Assembly (NCBI GenBank): GCA_017553205.1
Contig: JAFZMV010000085.1
Coordinates: 1 to 35,258, forward strand
Reading direction: 5' to 3'
Source of the DNA: Selenomonadaceae bacterium
Lineage (GTDB): Bacteria; Bacillota; Negativicutes; Selenomonadales; Selenomonadaceae
DNA length: 35,258 nt
Made by a program: the position numbers and the translations under genes. The notes beneath the pieces are model-generated. The model ran no database searches. It was not told the origin of the DNA and saw only the letters and a program-made list of their open reading frames with translations. Below are positions 23,668 through 32,394 of this stretch, one piece after another (the stretch's first letter is position 1; each line of letters begins with the position of its first letter).

Positions 23668-26340
23668 TTATTTTGAACTGCCGATAACTGCTTTTCTTAT
23701 TAAGTCAATCGGAATAATTGTAAATGCCATTACGAGTACAAAAGCCCATTCAGTCGCCGTTAATCCGAAACAACGAAGAATCACTCCGCCGAAATAAGTC
23801 ATGATAACTTGAACTACAACGATAAGCCCCATAACTCTTAAAAATCCGATATTTCCGCCGATATTGTCAAATACATTCATTCTGTCAGTTCGTGAGTTAA
23901 ACGCATTGAAAACTGCCATGAAAATGAAGAAAGCGAAATATCCTGTCAAAACATAAACGCTGTCCCCGCCGAATGTGAAAGAAATTCCTTCGGGATTTAC
24001 GTCGCGGAAATGATCTCTTGAAAAATCTGTAAGCAAGAAAACCAAACTCATCAAGAAACACCAGACAGAACCTGTTCCAATCGCACTGAACATATATTTG
24101 TTGATAATTTTTTCGTCGCGTTTTTTCGGCTGTTCTTCCATGTATCTGTCGAGGGCAGGTTCGCCGCCGAATGCCAACGCCGCCAAAGTATCCATGACCA
24201 AGTTGACCCAGAGAATTTGAGTAATTGACAGCGGATTTTCCAAACCTAAAAGCGGACAGACAAAAGAAATTAAAACCGCTCCGACATTTATAGTCAGCTG
24301 GAAGATGATAAATTTTCTGATACTGTTGAAAATTGTTCTGCCGTACAAAATCGCCTTGCCGATTGAACTGAAATTATTATCAAGGATAACAATTTCGCTT
24401 GCCTCTTTAGCAACTTCCGTGCCGTCGCCCATAGCAAAACCGACATCAGCTTTTTTGAGTGCGGGAGAATCATTAACGCCGTCGCCTGTCATACCGACAA
24501 CCAAATTTAATTCCTGTGCAATTCTTACAAGACGGCTTTTATCAGTTGGCAAAGCACGAGCAATAACACGAATATTTTTCAGTTTAGATTTAACTTCTTC
24601 GTCGCTCATCGCGTTGAGTTCGGGAGAAGTCATAACAATATCTGTAGGATTTTTAATCAAGCCCGCCTCAGTAGCAATAGCCACAGCAGTTTCTTTTCTG
24701 TCGCCGGTTATCATGATAACTTGAACGCCCGCCTCTTGAACCTGTGCAAGTGCTTTTGGAGATTCTGCACGGACTTCGTCGCGAATACCGACTGCACCGA
24801 CAAAAATTAAACCGCTGTCAGGAAGTTCACCATTTTTGACTTCGCCTTCATAAGTTGCCAACGCCAAAACACGAATCGCACGAACTGCCAACTCATCAAT
24901 TTTTTTGTTGATATGGTCAACGCCGTTTAATTTTTGTTTTTGTCCGTTTTCATCGTAGTAAAAACTGCAACGGTCAAGAAGTCTTTCGGGAGCACCTTTT
25001 GCCAAAGTCAAATTATAATCTCCAGTGACTTTTGCGAGAGAATATTTATTTTTGCTGTTAAAAGGAACAGTTTCACCGACAGAAATATTTAAATCTCTGT
25101 CTTTGCCGAGAACAAAACCCAGCAAAGCTCTTTCAGTCGCATTTCCGCCGACAGCTTTATTTCCGTTGACGACGGCTGAAGTATTATAACGAACTGACAA
25201 ACTCATTAAATCCTGTAAATTTTTTCCGAGTTCGTCGAAGGTTGAATAACTTTTTGCAGCACCGTCAAGAAAAGTTACCGCCTCAAGTTGTCCTTTAGTA
25301 ATTGTTCCAGTTTTATCGCTGAAAAGCAAATTTAAACTTCCTGCAGTTTCAATTCCCGAAATTTTTCTGACAAGAACGTTATCTTTTAACATCTTGCCCA
25401 TATTTTGAGCAGAAACTATTGCTATCATCAGCGGCAGACCTTCAGGAACAGCCATAACAATAATTATAACAGCCAACATAACCGCTTCAACTGCACTGTT
25501 CAAAATATTCCAGTAGTCGGAGCAGTAAAGAGAAATTGCCGCCCAGTCAAAACCATTCTGAATGAAAATTCTTTCAAACATGAAAGCAACGGCAATTGCA
25601 ACACCGCCGATATAACCGAATTTTGAAATTTGATTTGCAAGATCGCCGAGTTTTAATTTCAGCGGAGTATCTCTGTCTTCATCAATCTGCAATTCTTCAG
25701 CAATTTTTCCGTAGAAAGTTTTATCGCCGAGAGTAACGGTACGCATGACAGCATTTCCGCCTGCAACAACTGCTCCGCGAAAAACTTTGTGCGGATTTAA
25801 TAAATCTTCGCTTGCGGCGGATTCTTCGTCAGTTTTTGCGTCGGGTGCGGGATTTTTAGCCTCTTCCTTCGCCTCACCGTTTAAAATTGATTGGTCAACA
25901 GTAATTGAGCCGTCAATAATCACGCCGTCAGCAGGAATTTTATCACCGCTCTGAAGTAAAACGCAGTCGCCCATTGTAATATCATTTATAGGAATTTCTA
26001 CAACTGCTCCGTTGCGGTAGACTTTACATTTTATTAAGGACGCTTCTCCCTGTAATTTTTGGAAAGCACTTTCGTTTTTAAATTCCGAAAACGTCGAAAC
26101 AAAAGTCGCCAGCAAAACCGCCATCGCAATTCCGACTGATTCATACCACTCCGCTTTGCCCATGAACGCAAAAAAAACATTCAAGGCAAGTGCAAATATT
26201 AAAATTTTTATAATCGGGTCGTCAAAGTTTCCTTTGAGTTTGTCCCAAAAACCTTCCCTTGCTTGTTCAGTTATTGAGTTGTCGCCGAACTGAGCTTTCA
26301 TCTCCTGAACTTGTGCATCTGTTAATCCTGTAATTTTCAA
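23668..26340 (-). CDS. Calcium-transporting P-type ATPase, PMCA (type IIB)-like
   Basis: The 890-residue pump exports Ca2+ from the cytoplasm using ATP. In order: an N-terminal cation-ATPase segment (LTDAQVQEMKAQFGDNSI), the actuator loop with LNGEA where most pumps have TGES, the transmembrane M4 motif PEGLPL, the phosphorylation site DKTGTITKG, KGAPERLL in the nucleotide domain, MTGDGVNDSPALKKADVGFA, and the C-terminal cation-ATPase helices (LWVNLVMDTLAALAFG). The PEGLPL and DTLAALA motifs place it with plasma-membrane calcium ATPases. It starts at TTG 26340 after GGAGGG, 18 bases after the nucleosidase gene, so it is probably in the same operon. Confidence 0.9.
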   Translation of the reverse strand: MKITGLTDAQVQEMKAQFGDNSITEQAREGFWDKLKGNFDDPIIKILIFALALNVFFAFMGKAEWYESVGIAMAVLLATFVSTFSEFKNESAFQKLQGEASLIKCKVYRNGAVVEIPINDITMGDCVLLQSGDKIPADGVIIDGSITVDQSILNGEAKEEAKNPAPDAKTDEESAASEDLLNPHKVFRGAVVAGGNAVMRTVTLGDKTFYGKIAEELQIDEDRDTPLKLKLGDLANQISKFGYIGGVAIAVAFMFERIFIQNGFDWAAISLYCSDYWNILNSAVEAVMLAVIIIVMAVPEGLPLMIAIVSAQNMGKMLKDNVLVRKISGIETAGSLNLLFSDKTGTITKGQLEAVTFLDGAAKSYSTFDELGKNLQDLMSLSVRYNTSAVVNGNKAVGGNATERALLGFVLGKDRDLNISVGETVPFNSKNKYSLAKVTGDYNLTLAKGAPERLLDRCSFYYDENGQKQKLNGVDHINKKIDELAVRAIRVLALATYEGEVKNGELPDSGLIFVGAVGIRDEVRAESPKALAQVQEAGVQVIMITGDRKETAVAIATEAGLIKNPTDIVMTSPELNAMSDEEVKSKLKNIRVIARALPTDKSRLVRIAQELNLVVGMTGDGVNDSPALKKADVGFAMGDGTEVAKEASEIVILDNNFSSIGKAILYGRTIFNSIRKFIIFQLTINVGAVLISFVCPLLGLENPLSITQILWVNLVMDTLAALAFGGEPALDRYMEEQPKKRDEKIINKYMFSAIGTGSVWCFLMSLVFLLTDFSRDHFRDVNPEGISFTFGGDSVYVLTGYFAFFIFMAVFNAFNSRTDRMNVFDNIGGNIGFLRVMGLIVVVQVIMTYFGGVILRCFGLTATEWAFVLVMAFTIIPIDLIRKAVIGSSK

Positions 26341-26358
26341 CTAAAATTTTCCCTCCAA

Positions 26359-27312
26359 TTATTTTTTTGAAAGTTCGTCAATATATTTTCCAACCACCAG
26401 CAAAACAAAACTTTGTGAAGAAAGTGATGATGCCGGAGAATGTTGTTCGCCGTTTGTAATATTGTTAGAAATTGCACGAATACCTATAAACGGAACATTA
26501 GAACTTTTGCACATTTGAGCGGCGGCGGCTTCTTCCATTTCTTCGCAGACGCTGCCATATTTTTCATGCAAAAATTTCATATGATCTATTCCGCTCAACC
26601 AAGTATCTGAACTGCTTATAGTTCCTTTCACAACAGTATATTTTTTGTTAGTGTCCGCAACATTTTCGGCAATTCTTAAAAGGTTTTTGTCAGGTAAATA
26701 TTCTTGGTTAATGGTAAAAGTTTTTTCTTTGTCATTGTAGGCAAAAGTTCCACGCATTTCCTGACTTGTTAAATTTATTCCGGCACCTGCAGGAGCGTAT
26801 TCTGTTTTATAAGCGGCGGCATTGATAATTTTTTCACCGATAACAATATCTCCAATATGTAAGCTGGGAATATGAGCACCGGCAGTTCCCTGATTTATGA
26901 CGGCAATCGGATTAAATTTTTGTATTCCGACTGCAGTCACTACCGCAGCATTTCCCACGCCTTGTTCAGTTCGTGCAACGATCACAGGATAATTTTTGTA
27001 AGTTCCTGCGAAATAAACATAATTTAAAAATTTATAGATAACGGGTTTTTCCAGCGATTTGACAAAATTGTCAATTTCAATATTCATCGCACCTTCAATC
27101 ATTATCGGACGCTGACTGCTTTTATAATCTCCGCTTTTTTGCGGAAGTGAATCCATAAATTTTTTAAAATTTTCGTCGCCTTCAAAGTTTGAAAAAATAA
27201 CCTCGTCAGACGGTGTTTTAACTTCGTTGGCAGCAGAAACTGAACTGAATGAAAAAGACAGCGAAAAAAAAGTAGCCGCTAAAGCACAAGATAAAAATTT
27301 TTTAAATTTCAG
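26359..27312 (-). CDS. Exported nucleosidase/phosphorylase-superfamily protein (MTA/SAH nucleosidase-like), probable CTG start
   Basis: This is a PNP/UDP phosphorylase-superfamily protein of 317 residues with a signal peptide (KFKKFLSCALAATFF through SSVSA). Motifs include ARTEQGVGNAAVVTAVGIQK, NQGTAGA, GDIVIGE, and CEEMEEAAAAQ, which contributes the substrate-binding Met-Glu. The segment that in cytosolic MTA/SAH nucleosidases reads R-x-x-S-D is RAISNN here, so the general-acid Asp is Asn. The start is unusual: no ATG, GTG or TTG precedes the signal peptide at a usable distance, but CTG at 27312 lies eight bases after AAGGAG. The frame remains open upstream, but only by overlapping the glycosyltransferase gene. 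It may salvage or process nucleosides in the periplasm. Confidence 0.78.
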   Translation of the reverse strand: MKFKKFLSCALAATFFSLSFSFSSVSAANEVKTPSDEVIFSNFEGDENFKKFMDSLPQKSGDYKSSQRPIMIEGAMNIEIDNFVKSLEKPVIYKFLNYVYFAGTYKNYPVIVARTEQGVGNAAVVTAVGIQKFNPIAVINQGTAGAHIPSLHIGDIVIGEKIINAAAYKTEYAPAGAGINLTSQEMRGTFAYNDKEKTFTINQEYLPDKNLLRIAENVADTNKKYTVVKGTISSSDTWLSGIDHMKFLHEKYGSVCEEMEEAAAAQMCKSSNVPFIGIRAISNNITNGEQHSPASSLSSQSFVLLVVGKYIDELSKK

Positions 27313-27337
27313 GGTAAATACTCCTTCAAACAAATTT

Positions 27338-28426
27338 TTATTCAAGTTTGTTTTTTTGCTCCTCCAGTTGTTTTTGCAAATCTTGTATCTGTTGTCCCTG
27401 TTTTTGCAAGTTATATCGGAGAATATTTGCCAGAACGAAAAGATAAGCTGTGAACGCAATATTTTCTTGCGGTTTCTGTGTAAAAATTTTTTGAGAAAGC
27501 CACAAATAAACTTTGCCCAAATCTTGATTATCTCTCTGCAAAATATTATTTGAAAAAACATCAAGTCTTTCCTGTGCGAAAAAGTCCATAGACTTATACA
27601 TTAAAGCAGGATTATCAAGGAAAAATTTTTGAGTGACCATGAAATTATTTAAACTTCTGAGATTATCTAGCATATTTTCCATGAACTTTTCGACTTCAAT
27701 TACTCTGTGCGAAAGAGAATCCATTCTGATTCTGTAATGATAATGCGTCAAAGGCACACGGACATAATTTTTCGCGGCGGCAACACAACAGAACATAAAA
27801 ACCATATCTTCAAAACTTGTTGTATTGGGATATTGAATTTTGTTTTCTATGAGAAATTTTCTGCGAAGAAATTTATTGCAGCCCCACCACAAAAATTTTT
27901 TCTCCGTGAATCTTATAATTCTGTCGGAAATATTTTCAGTTTCAAGTGTAGTTTCTTTTACCGGTTCTCCAAACTGCCAAGTAAAAATTTCATCTGTAAC
28001 TTGACCGTCTTTTTCAATGTACTGAAAATATTTTTCGCAGTGAACAACATCAGCAGAATATTCTTCCGCAACTTTGTACAAATCCTCGAAAGCTGTTTTG
28101 TCAATAAAGTCGTCGCTGTCAAGGAAATAAATATATTTTCCTCGTGCAGATTTTAAAGCCGAATTTCTTGGAATACCTGCACAGCCGCTATTTTTTTTCA
28201 TTCTTAAAAGAATCAGCCGCGAGCCTTCCTCTTCGGTTTCAAATTTCGGAATCATTTTCTTAACGACATCAACGGAATTATCAGTACTGCAGTCGTCAAT
28301 AACAATGACTTCAAAATTTGTCATAGTCTGATTTAAAACGCTGTTCAAACATTCTTCAATATATTTTTCAGCGTTGTACATCGCAATTATCACAGAAACA
28401 TCGGGATTAAATTTTGGTTTCTTCAT
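27338..28426 (-). CDS. Family 2 glycosyltransferase
   Basis: The 362-residue protein has a GT-A domain: VSVIIAMYNAEKYIEECLNS at 10-29, IDDCSTDNS near 43-51, and the metal-binding FLDSDDF with D103 and D105. There are no membrane helices. The last about 25 residues are Gln/Lys/Glu-rich and probably coiled coil. Similar enzymes add sugars to cell-surface polysaccharide, lipopolysaccharide or proteins. AAAGGAG is about 15 bases before the ATG, further than usual, so expression may be modest. It lies between the Rpn-like and nucleosidase genes in the same direction. Confidence 0.82.
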   Translation of the reverse strand: MKKPKFNPDVSVIIAMYNAEKYIEECLNSVLNQTMTNFEVIVIDDCSTDNSVDVVKKMIPKFETEEEGSRLILLRMKKNSGCAGIPRNSALKSARGKYIYFLDSDDFIDKTAFEDLYKVAEEYSADVVHCEKYFQYIEKDGQVTDEIFTWQFGEPVKETTLETENISDRIIRFTEKKFLWWGCNKFLRRKFLIENKIQYPNTTSFEDMVFMFCCVAAAKNYVRVPLTHYHYRIRMDSLSHRVIEVEKFMENMLDNLRSLNNFMVTQKFFLDNPALMYKSMDFFAQERLDVFSNNILQRDNQDLGKVYLWLSQKIFTQKPQENIAFTAYLFVLANILRYNLQKQGQQIQDLQKQLEEQKNKLE

Positions 28427-28450
28427 TCGGATAAAAAAAATCTCCTTTCG

Positions 28451-29356
28451 TCATTTATTTTTATCGTTTAAATTTTCGGCAAGCCGTCGAATATGGTCTA
28501 AAGAAAGTTTGGTAGCATTTTGAATTTCTTTTAAGGGATTTCCGTTGTGGAGCATGGTAACGGCAACCTGCTCAATTCCTTGCGAAATTCCTTGTGAAAT
28601 CCCTTGAAGAATACCGCGTTCAAAACCTCTGCTTTCCGCCTTATCCAAAGCAATCGATGGCATCGTTATCTCTCCTTCCCGCGATTCTAAAAAGTATTCA
28701 ACGAAACGATTATCTTTGGTGAGTGCCGCAAATGCATCAAACAACGCTTGAATATGTTTGGCTTTTTTCGGCATGGGTTTCCAGTCTTGCGTTTTTCTTA
28801 TCTGGCTGAAATATTCCGCAAGAAATCTAAAATCACTTTGAAATTTTTCAATAGTTTCGTCAGGCAGCCATGCAATTTCAAAAAGATTTAATTTGTAGTC
28901 GTTTACATAGGGATCCAATTTCTGCGGAATTTTTAAACAGTCTTTAAGGGACTGCGGTTTTTTCCAGAGTCGTTCATGTCCGAAATACAAAACCATTGTC
29001 ACGACAGGAACAATTTCATTTTTTTCTGATTCTTCGTGTTTGTTCAATTCGTTTCGATAAATTGTTCCGTCATAACCGATTATGCGTAACGGCATATATT
29101 TATAAATATCCGTTTGATTTTCAATTCCGATATATGACAGCCTAATATTTTCGGACTTCCAATATTTTGCAACATCTCGTTCAAGTTTTCGGATTTTTTT
29201 ATCAGAATCATCATGATAAGCTGAAAAAGTCGGTGCGTCGATTAAATCATCGGGATCGACAACATTTTCTCCGTCAAAAAGCAAAACGTTTACAATATCG
29301 GCGAACACGTCCGAATATTCTTCAAGCTGTTTTTGTGAAATATCTTTTCCACTCAT
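28451..29356 (-). CDS. Rpn/PD-(D/E)xK nuclease-family protein (transposase-like)
   Basis: The 301-residue protein matches the Rpn/YhgA-like PD-(D/E)xK group, often annotated as PDDEXK transposase. It has DAPTFSAYHDD near residue 41, IGIENQTDIYKYMPLRIIGY (the E-x-Q catalytic strand) near 97-116, and VVTMVLYFGHERLW. A Q-G-I-S repeat (GISQGISQGIEQ) near 255 joins a C-terminal helical region, as in many relatives. Rpn proteins are DNA endonucleases that promote recombination; mobility of this group is unproven. It begins nine bases after the second TerD gene, without a convincing ribosome binding site, so it may depend on coupling. Confidence 0.82.
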   Translation of the reverse strand: MSGKDISQKQLEEYSDVFADIVNVLLFDGENVVDPDDLIDAPTFSAYHDDSDKKIRKLERDVAKYWKSENIRLSYIGIENQTDIYKYMPLRIIGYDGTIYRNELNKHEESEKNEIVPVVTMVLYFGHERLWKKPQSLKDCLKIPQKLDPYVNDYKLNLFEIAWLPDETIEKFQSDFRFLAEYFSQIRKTQDWKPMPKKAKHIQALFDAFAALTKDNRFVEYFLESREGEITMPSIALDKAESRGFERGILQGISQGISQGIEQVAVTMLHNGNPLKEIQNATKLSLDHIRRLAENLNDKNK

Positions 29357-29365
29357 GAAAAAATT

Positions 29366-29965
29366 TTACATAAAACGTCTGCTGAGTTCGGCAAGTCCCG
29401 TATCAGTCGTGCCGTTTCCAATCGCGTTGAATTTCCATTCGCCGTTTTTCTTGTAAACTTCTCCCGCAACCATTGCAAGCATATTGTCATAATTGTCGCT
29501 GAGATTATAACGGCAGAGTTCTTCATTAGTTTCGCTGTCAACGATTCTTATAAAAGCATTTTTAATCATGCCAAAATGCTGATTGCGATCAACCGCTTTA
29601 TAAATATTTACGACAAAAACCAACTTGTCATAATCTGACGGAATTTTATCGAGATCAACAAAAATTTGTTCGTCGTCACCTTCTCCGTCACCTGTCAAGT
29701 TGTCGCCCATGTGTTTGACTGCTCCGGAATTGTGCTGAAGATTTCCGAAATAAACAATGTCGGCATTATCAACAAGTTTGCCGTTTTTGCAAATAAAAAC
29801 AGAAGCATCACAGTCAATATCTTTTTTTCCGCTGAAAAGTTTTTTAAAGAAACCGCCTTCAGCTTGTGCCGCGTCCCAACCAAGACCAACCATCAATTTT
29901 GTAAGTTTTTTGCCGTTGGATTTTACAAGACTAACTTTCTGACCTTTTTGAAGATTAACAGCCAT
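29366..29965 (-). CDS. TerD-domain protein, second copy
   Basis: This 199-residue TerD/stress-protein domain shows MAVNLQKGQKVSLVK, LMVGLGWD, DCDASVFICK, the calcium-binding stretch [20 protein letters not shown], and FIRIVDSETNEELCRYNLS. An 11-residue insertion (AEGGFFKKLFSGKKD) after LGWD distinguishes it from its neighbour. I start it at ATG 29965 because GAGGAGA lies eight bases upstream; the open frame continues upstream but has no family similarity. TerD proteins bind calcium and take part in tellurite, phage or stress resistance. The membrane partner TerC is not in the window. Confidence 0.9.
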   Translation of the reverse strand: MAVNLQKGQKVSLVKSNGKKLTKLMVGLGWDAAQAEGGFFKKLFSGKKDIDCDASVFICKNGKLVDNADIVYFGNLQHNSGAVKHMGDNLTGDGEGDDEQIFVDLDKIPSDYDKLVFVVNIYKAVDRNQHFGMIKNAFIRIVDSETNEELCRYNLSDNYDNMLAMVAGEVYKKNGEWKFNAIGNGTTDTGLAELSRRFM

Positions 29966-29981
29966 TTTATTTTCTCCTCTC

Positions 29982-30016
29982 AAAAAAAAATAGGGAATAA
30001 TTTTTTCATACTCCCT
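29982..30016 (-). terminator. Terminator between the two TerD genes
   Basis: On the minus strand AGGGAGTA (30009-30016) pairs with TATTCCCT (29992-29999) with one G-T position. A run of nine T follows after one A. It would limit reading from the first TerD gene into the rest of the cluster. Confidence 0.65.
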
Positions 30017-30042
30017 GCTCAAAAAATTATTTGAAAAATCTT

Positions 30043-30621
30043 TTACAAATTTACTCCGAAATTTTTGCCGAGTGCGGCAAGTCCGCCCTGAAATCCTGAA
30101 CCGATTGCACTGAATTTCCATTCTCCGCCGTGACGGTAAAGTTCACCGACAACAACAGCCGTTTCGATTGAAAAATCTTCGCCCAAGTCATAACGGATAA
30201 GAGTTTCATTTGACGCTTCGTTTACAACACGGATAAAAGCATTTTCAACTTGTCCGAAATTCTGCTTGCGTTTATCAGCTTCATGAATTGTGACGGTAAA
30301 ATCAATTTTTTGAACGTTTTCGGGAATTTTAGAAAGATCCACTTTAATCTGTTCGTCATCGCCTTCGCCTTCGCCGGTGCGGTTATCTCCAAGATATTCC
30401 ACGCCACCTGATTTATGTTTAGGCTGATTGTAGAAAATAAATTCGTCGTCGCCGGGGACTTTGCCGTCTGCACCGAGCATGAACGCGGACGCATCGAGAT
30501 CGAAAGCCTCTCCACCGTCATAGCGTTTAATATCCCAGCCGAGACCGATTAAAATTTTGCTCAAACCGGGATTTGTTTTTGTTAAATCCACTTTCTGACC
30601 TTTTGCTAAACTGATCGCCAT
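30043..30621 (-). CDS. TerD-domain protein, first copy
   Basis: This 192-residue TerD protein is close to the classic length. It has [33 protein letters not shown], the calcium-binding [20 protein letters not shown], and [23 protein letters not shown] at 30621 is preceded by AGGAGG and by a promoter at 30670-30698. It heads the minus-strand series that continues through its paralogue, the Rpn-like protein, glycosyltransferase, nucleosidase and calcium ATPase. The exact tellurite-resistance role is not assured, as many TerD-only loci have no known phenotype. Confidence 0.92.
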   Translation of the reverse strand: MAISLAKGQKVDLTKTNPGLSKILIGLGWDIKRYDGGEAFDLDASAFMLGADGKVPGDDEFIFYNQPKHKSGGVEYLGDNRTGEGEGDDEQIKVDLSKIPENVQKIDFTVTIHEADKRKQNFGQVENAFIRVVNEASNETLIRYDLGEDFSIETAVVVGELYRHGGEWKFSAIGSGFQGGLAALGKNFGVNL

Positions 30622-30669
30622 AAAAATCTTTCCTCCTTACACATTGAGAAAATCTCTAAATTCACGCGT

Positions 30670-30698
30670 AATTTATCACAAAGTTGATTTATTTTCAA
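30670..30698 (-). promoter_or_regulatory. Promoter of the TerD genes
   Basis: On the minus strand TTGAAA (30693-30698), 17 bases, TAAATT (30670-30675), about 50 bases before the first TerD start. Confidence 0.55.
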
Positions 30699-30726
30699 GA
30701 CAGCTATAAAATGCACCGACTATTTA

Positions 30727-31383
30727 TCAACGATTGACGGCAACAGAAGAAATATTTGATTTGGATTCTTGACTGTCTACAGGAAGTTTTATGATATTTG
30801 GAGATTTTTTTTGAGGAAATTTTTTTGCGGTAACAATATGCACGGGATTTAATGCCTGTGACATACTGTATCCGCCGACATTCTGTAGCTTGTTTATCTG
30901 AATTTGCATTGCGTCATAAATATAATTCTCACTTTTTTTCAGCCAGTCGAGCATGGCGGCAAGAGATTGAATAGTAATAAAATTTGCTACAATCCTTCCG
31001 CCTGTTTTTAATTTTTCGTCGATAGCATTTAAAATTTCTACTATACGACCCCCGCTCCCTCCGATAAGTGCGATGTCAATTCGCGGAACTTGTCGAAGAG
31101 CGTCGGGAGCCTCCGAATTTATAATGATGATATTATCCACAGAAAATTTTTCTGCATTTTGAGTAATAAGGTCTATCGCCTCAGGATTTTTATCAATGGC
31201 AAAAACATATCCATGTTCAGCAATTTTTGCCGACTCAATCGAAAGTGAACCTGTTCCCGCTCCAATATCGACAACATAATCAGTAGCACATATTTGAGCC
31301 TTTGCAATTGTTAAAATTCTTATTTCCTGTTTAGTCATTGGAACTTTACCGCGTATAAATTTTTCGTCCTCTATTCCGATCAT
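30727..31383 (-). CDS. cbiT: Cobalt-precorrin-6B C15-methyltransferase (decarboxylating), CbiT
   Basis: The 218-residue SAM-dependent methyltransferase methylates C15 and decarboxylates the C12 acetate side chain in anaerobic cobalamin synthesis. It begins IEDEKFIRGKVPMTKQEIR, the CbiT N-terminal signature. Motif I is VVDIGAGTGSLSIESA near 39-54, then AIDKNPEAI and ALIGGSGGRI. The C-terminal about 30 residues (from PQKKSPN) are an extra hydrophilic tail. RBS GAGGTGA precedes ATG 31383. No other cobalamin gene is in the window, so the pathway, if complete, lies elsewhere. Confidence 0.85.
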   Translation of the reverse strand: MIGIEDEKFIRGKVPMTKQEIRILTIAKAQICATDYVVDIGAGTGSLSIESAKIAEHGYVFAIDKNPEAIDLITQNAEKFSVDNIIIINSEAPDALRQVPRIDIALIGGSGGRIVEILNAIDEKLKTGGRIVANFITIQSLAAMLDWLKKSENYIYDAMQIQINKLQNVGGYSMSQALNPVHIVTAKKFPQKKSPNIIKLPVDSQESKSNISSVAVNR

Positions 31384-31428
31384 AAAATCACCTCATATTA
31401 TAAAAGTGGGATTTTCAGTAAAAAAAAA

Positions 31429-32352
31429 TCAAGTCAAAAATCCGTTTATAATTTGTTCTTCAGCTTCTTTTTCAGTCAAGCCCAAAGTCATCAATTTTAT
31501 AAGCTGGTCGCCCGCAATTTTTCCGATAGCCGCTTCATGTACTAACATTGCATCAACATTATTTGCTTGAAGAGAAGGAACAGCCAAAATTTTTCCGTCG
31601 TCCATGATTATGGAATCACATTCAGTATGACCATGACAAGCTGAATTTCCCACAATGCACAAATCTAATTTTTGGAAAGATTTTTCTTTTGCAACGGAAC
31701 GACTTACAACATCAGCACTTGAATTTTCTCCGTCAAGAGAAACGTTATAAGTACTCAAAGCCTGTTGAACTCCATGCGTCATCAATCTTTCACGAACAAA
31801 TAATTTTGCATTTGCTTTTAAATTCGCTGAAGTTTTTCTGTCAGTAGAGTCCACGCCTTTTATTTGAACCATTTCCATTTCCATGACAGAATTTTCTTCA
31901 AGTGTAACTTCGGTTACGGGATTTAAAATTCTTTTTCCTTCGCCGTCACCTGATCCGAAATGTTTTTCAACGTATTTGACTTTAGAATTTTTCCCGACAA
32001 AAAATCTGTGAACTCCGTCATGCTGAGCGTCCTGCCGTCCGCAGTTGTCAATACCGCAACCCGCAACAATTACCACGTCGCAATTTTCTCCGACAAAAAA
32101 ATCATTGTAGACAACTTCTTTCAAACCGCTTGCACTCAAAACAACAGGGATATGAACACTTTCTTTAATTGTATTCGGTTTAATGTGAATATTAATTCCC
32201 GTGCCGTCCTCTTTAGAAATAATTTCAATATTCGCCGTGTTGTGTCTGCCGACTGATTCTCCGTTTGCACGAAAATTATAAGCACCTGCAGGAACTTCAT
32301 GAAGGTCTGCGATTTCAGCGAGTAGTCTTTTTTGTATTGCATCAAATTTCAT
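31429..32352 (-). CDS. Short SufB/SufD-type Fe-S assembly scaffold protein
   Basis: The 307-residue protein matches the SufB/SufD beta-helix core (ADVVSRSVAKEKSFQKLDLC, then NSACHGHTECDSIIMDDGK, then LVHEAAIGKIAGDQLIKLMT). That core includes the C-x-G-H-x-E-C-D block and the H-E-A-A-I-G-K-I block conserved in SufB. It is about 150 residues shorter than standard SufB and lacks the long N-terminal part. This length fits the SufB-like (SmsB) members of minimal Suf systems. SufC, the ATPase partner normally next to it, is absent. The upstream -10 element TATAAT (32379-32384, minus strand) and GAGGTG site suggest its own promoter. Confidence 0.82.
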   Translation of the reverse strand: MKFDAIQKRLLAEIADLHEVPAGAYNFRANGESVGRHNTANIEIISKEDGTGINIHIKPNTIKESVHIPVVLSASGLKEVVYNDFFVGENCDVVIVAGCGIDNCGRQDAQHDGVHRFFVGKNSKVKYVEKHFGSGDGEGKRILNPVTEVTLEENSVMEMEMVQIKGVDSTDRKTSANLKANAKLFVRERLMTHGVQQALSTYNVSLDGENSSADVVSRSVAKEKSFQKLDLCIVGNSACHGHTECDSIIMDDGKILAVPSLQANNVDAMLVHEAAIGKIAGDQLIKLMTLGLTEKEAEEQIINGFLT

Positions 32353-32394
32353 AATTTCACCTCGAAAAATTTTTTGACATTATATCACAAAAAT

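Noticed and set aside
24305-24724. A 139-codon plus-strand frame
   Set aside because: Antisense shadow of the calcium ATPase gene, which has all P-type ATPase motifs in the other frame.
27313-27564. Longer version of the exported nucleosidase starting at 27564
   Set aside because: The extension overlaps the glycosyltransferase coding region and would place the signal peptide in the middle of the protein.
29966-30121. N-terminal extension of the second TerD protein
   Set aside because: The extra codons overlap the 3' end of the first TerD gene and the terminator, have no family similarity, and a well-placed GAGGAGA precedes ATG 29965.
29366-30621. Full tellurite-resistance operon
   Set aside because: Only two TerD proteins are present; TerA, TerB and TerC are not seen in the window.
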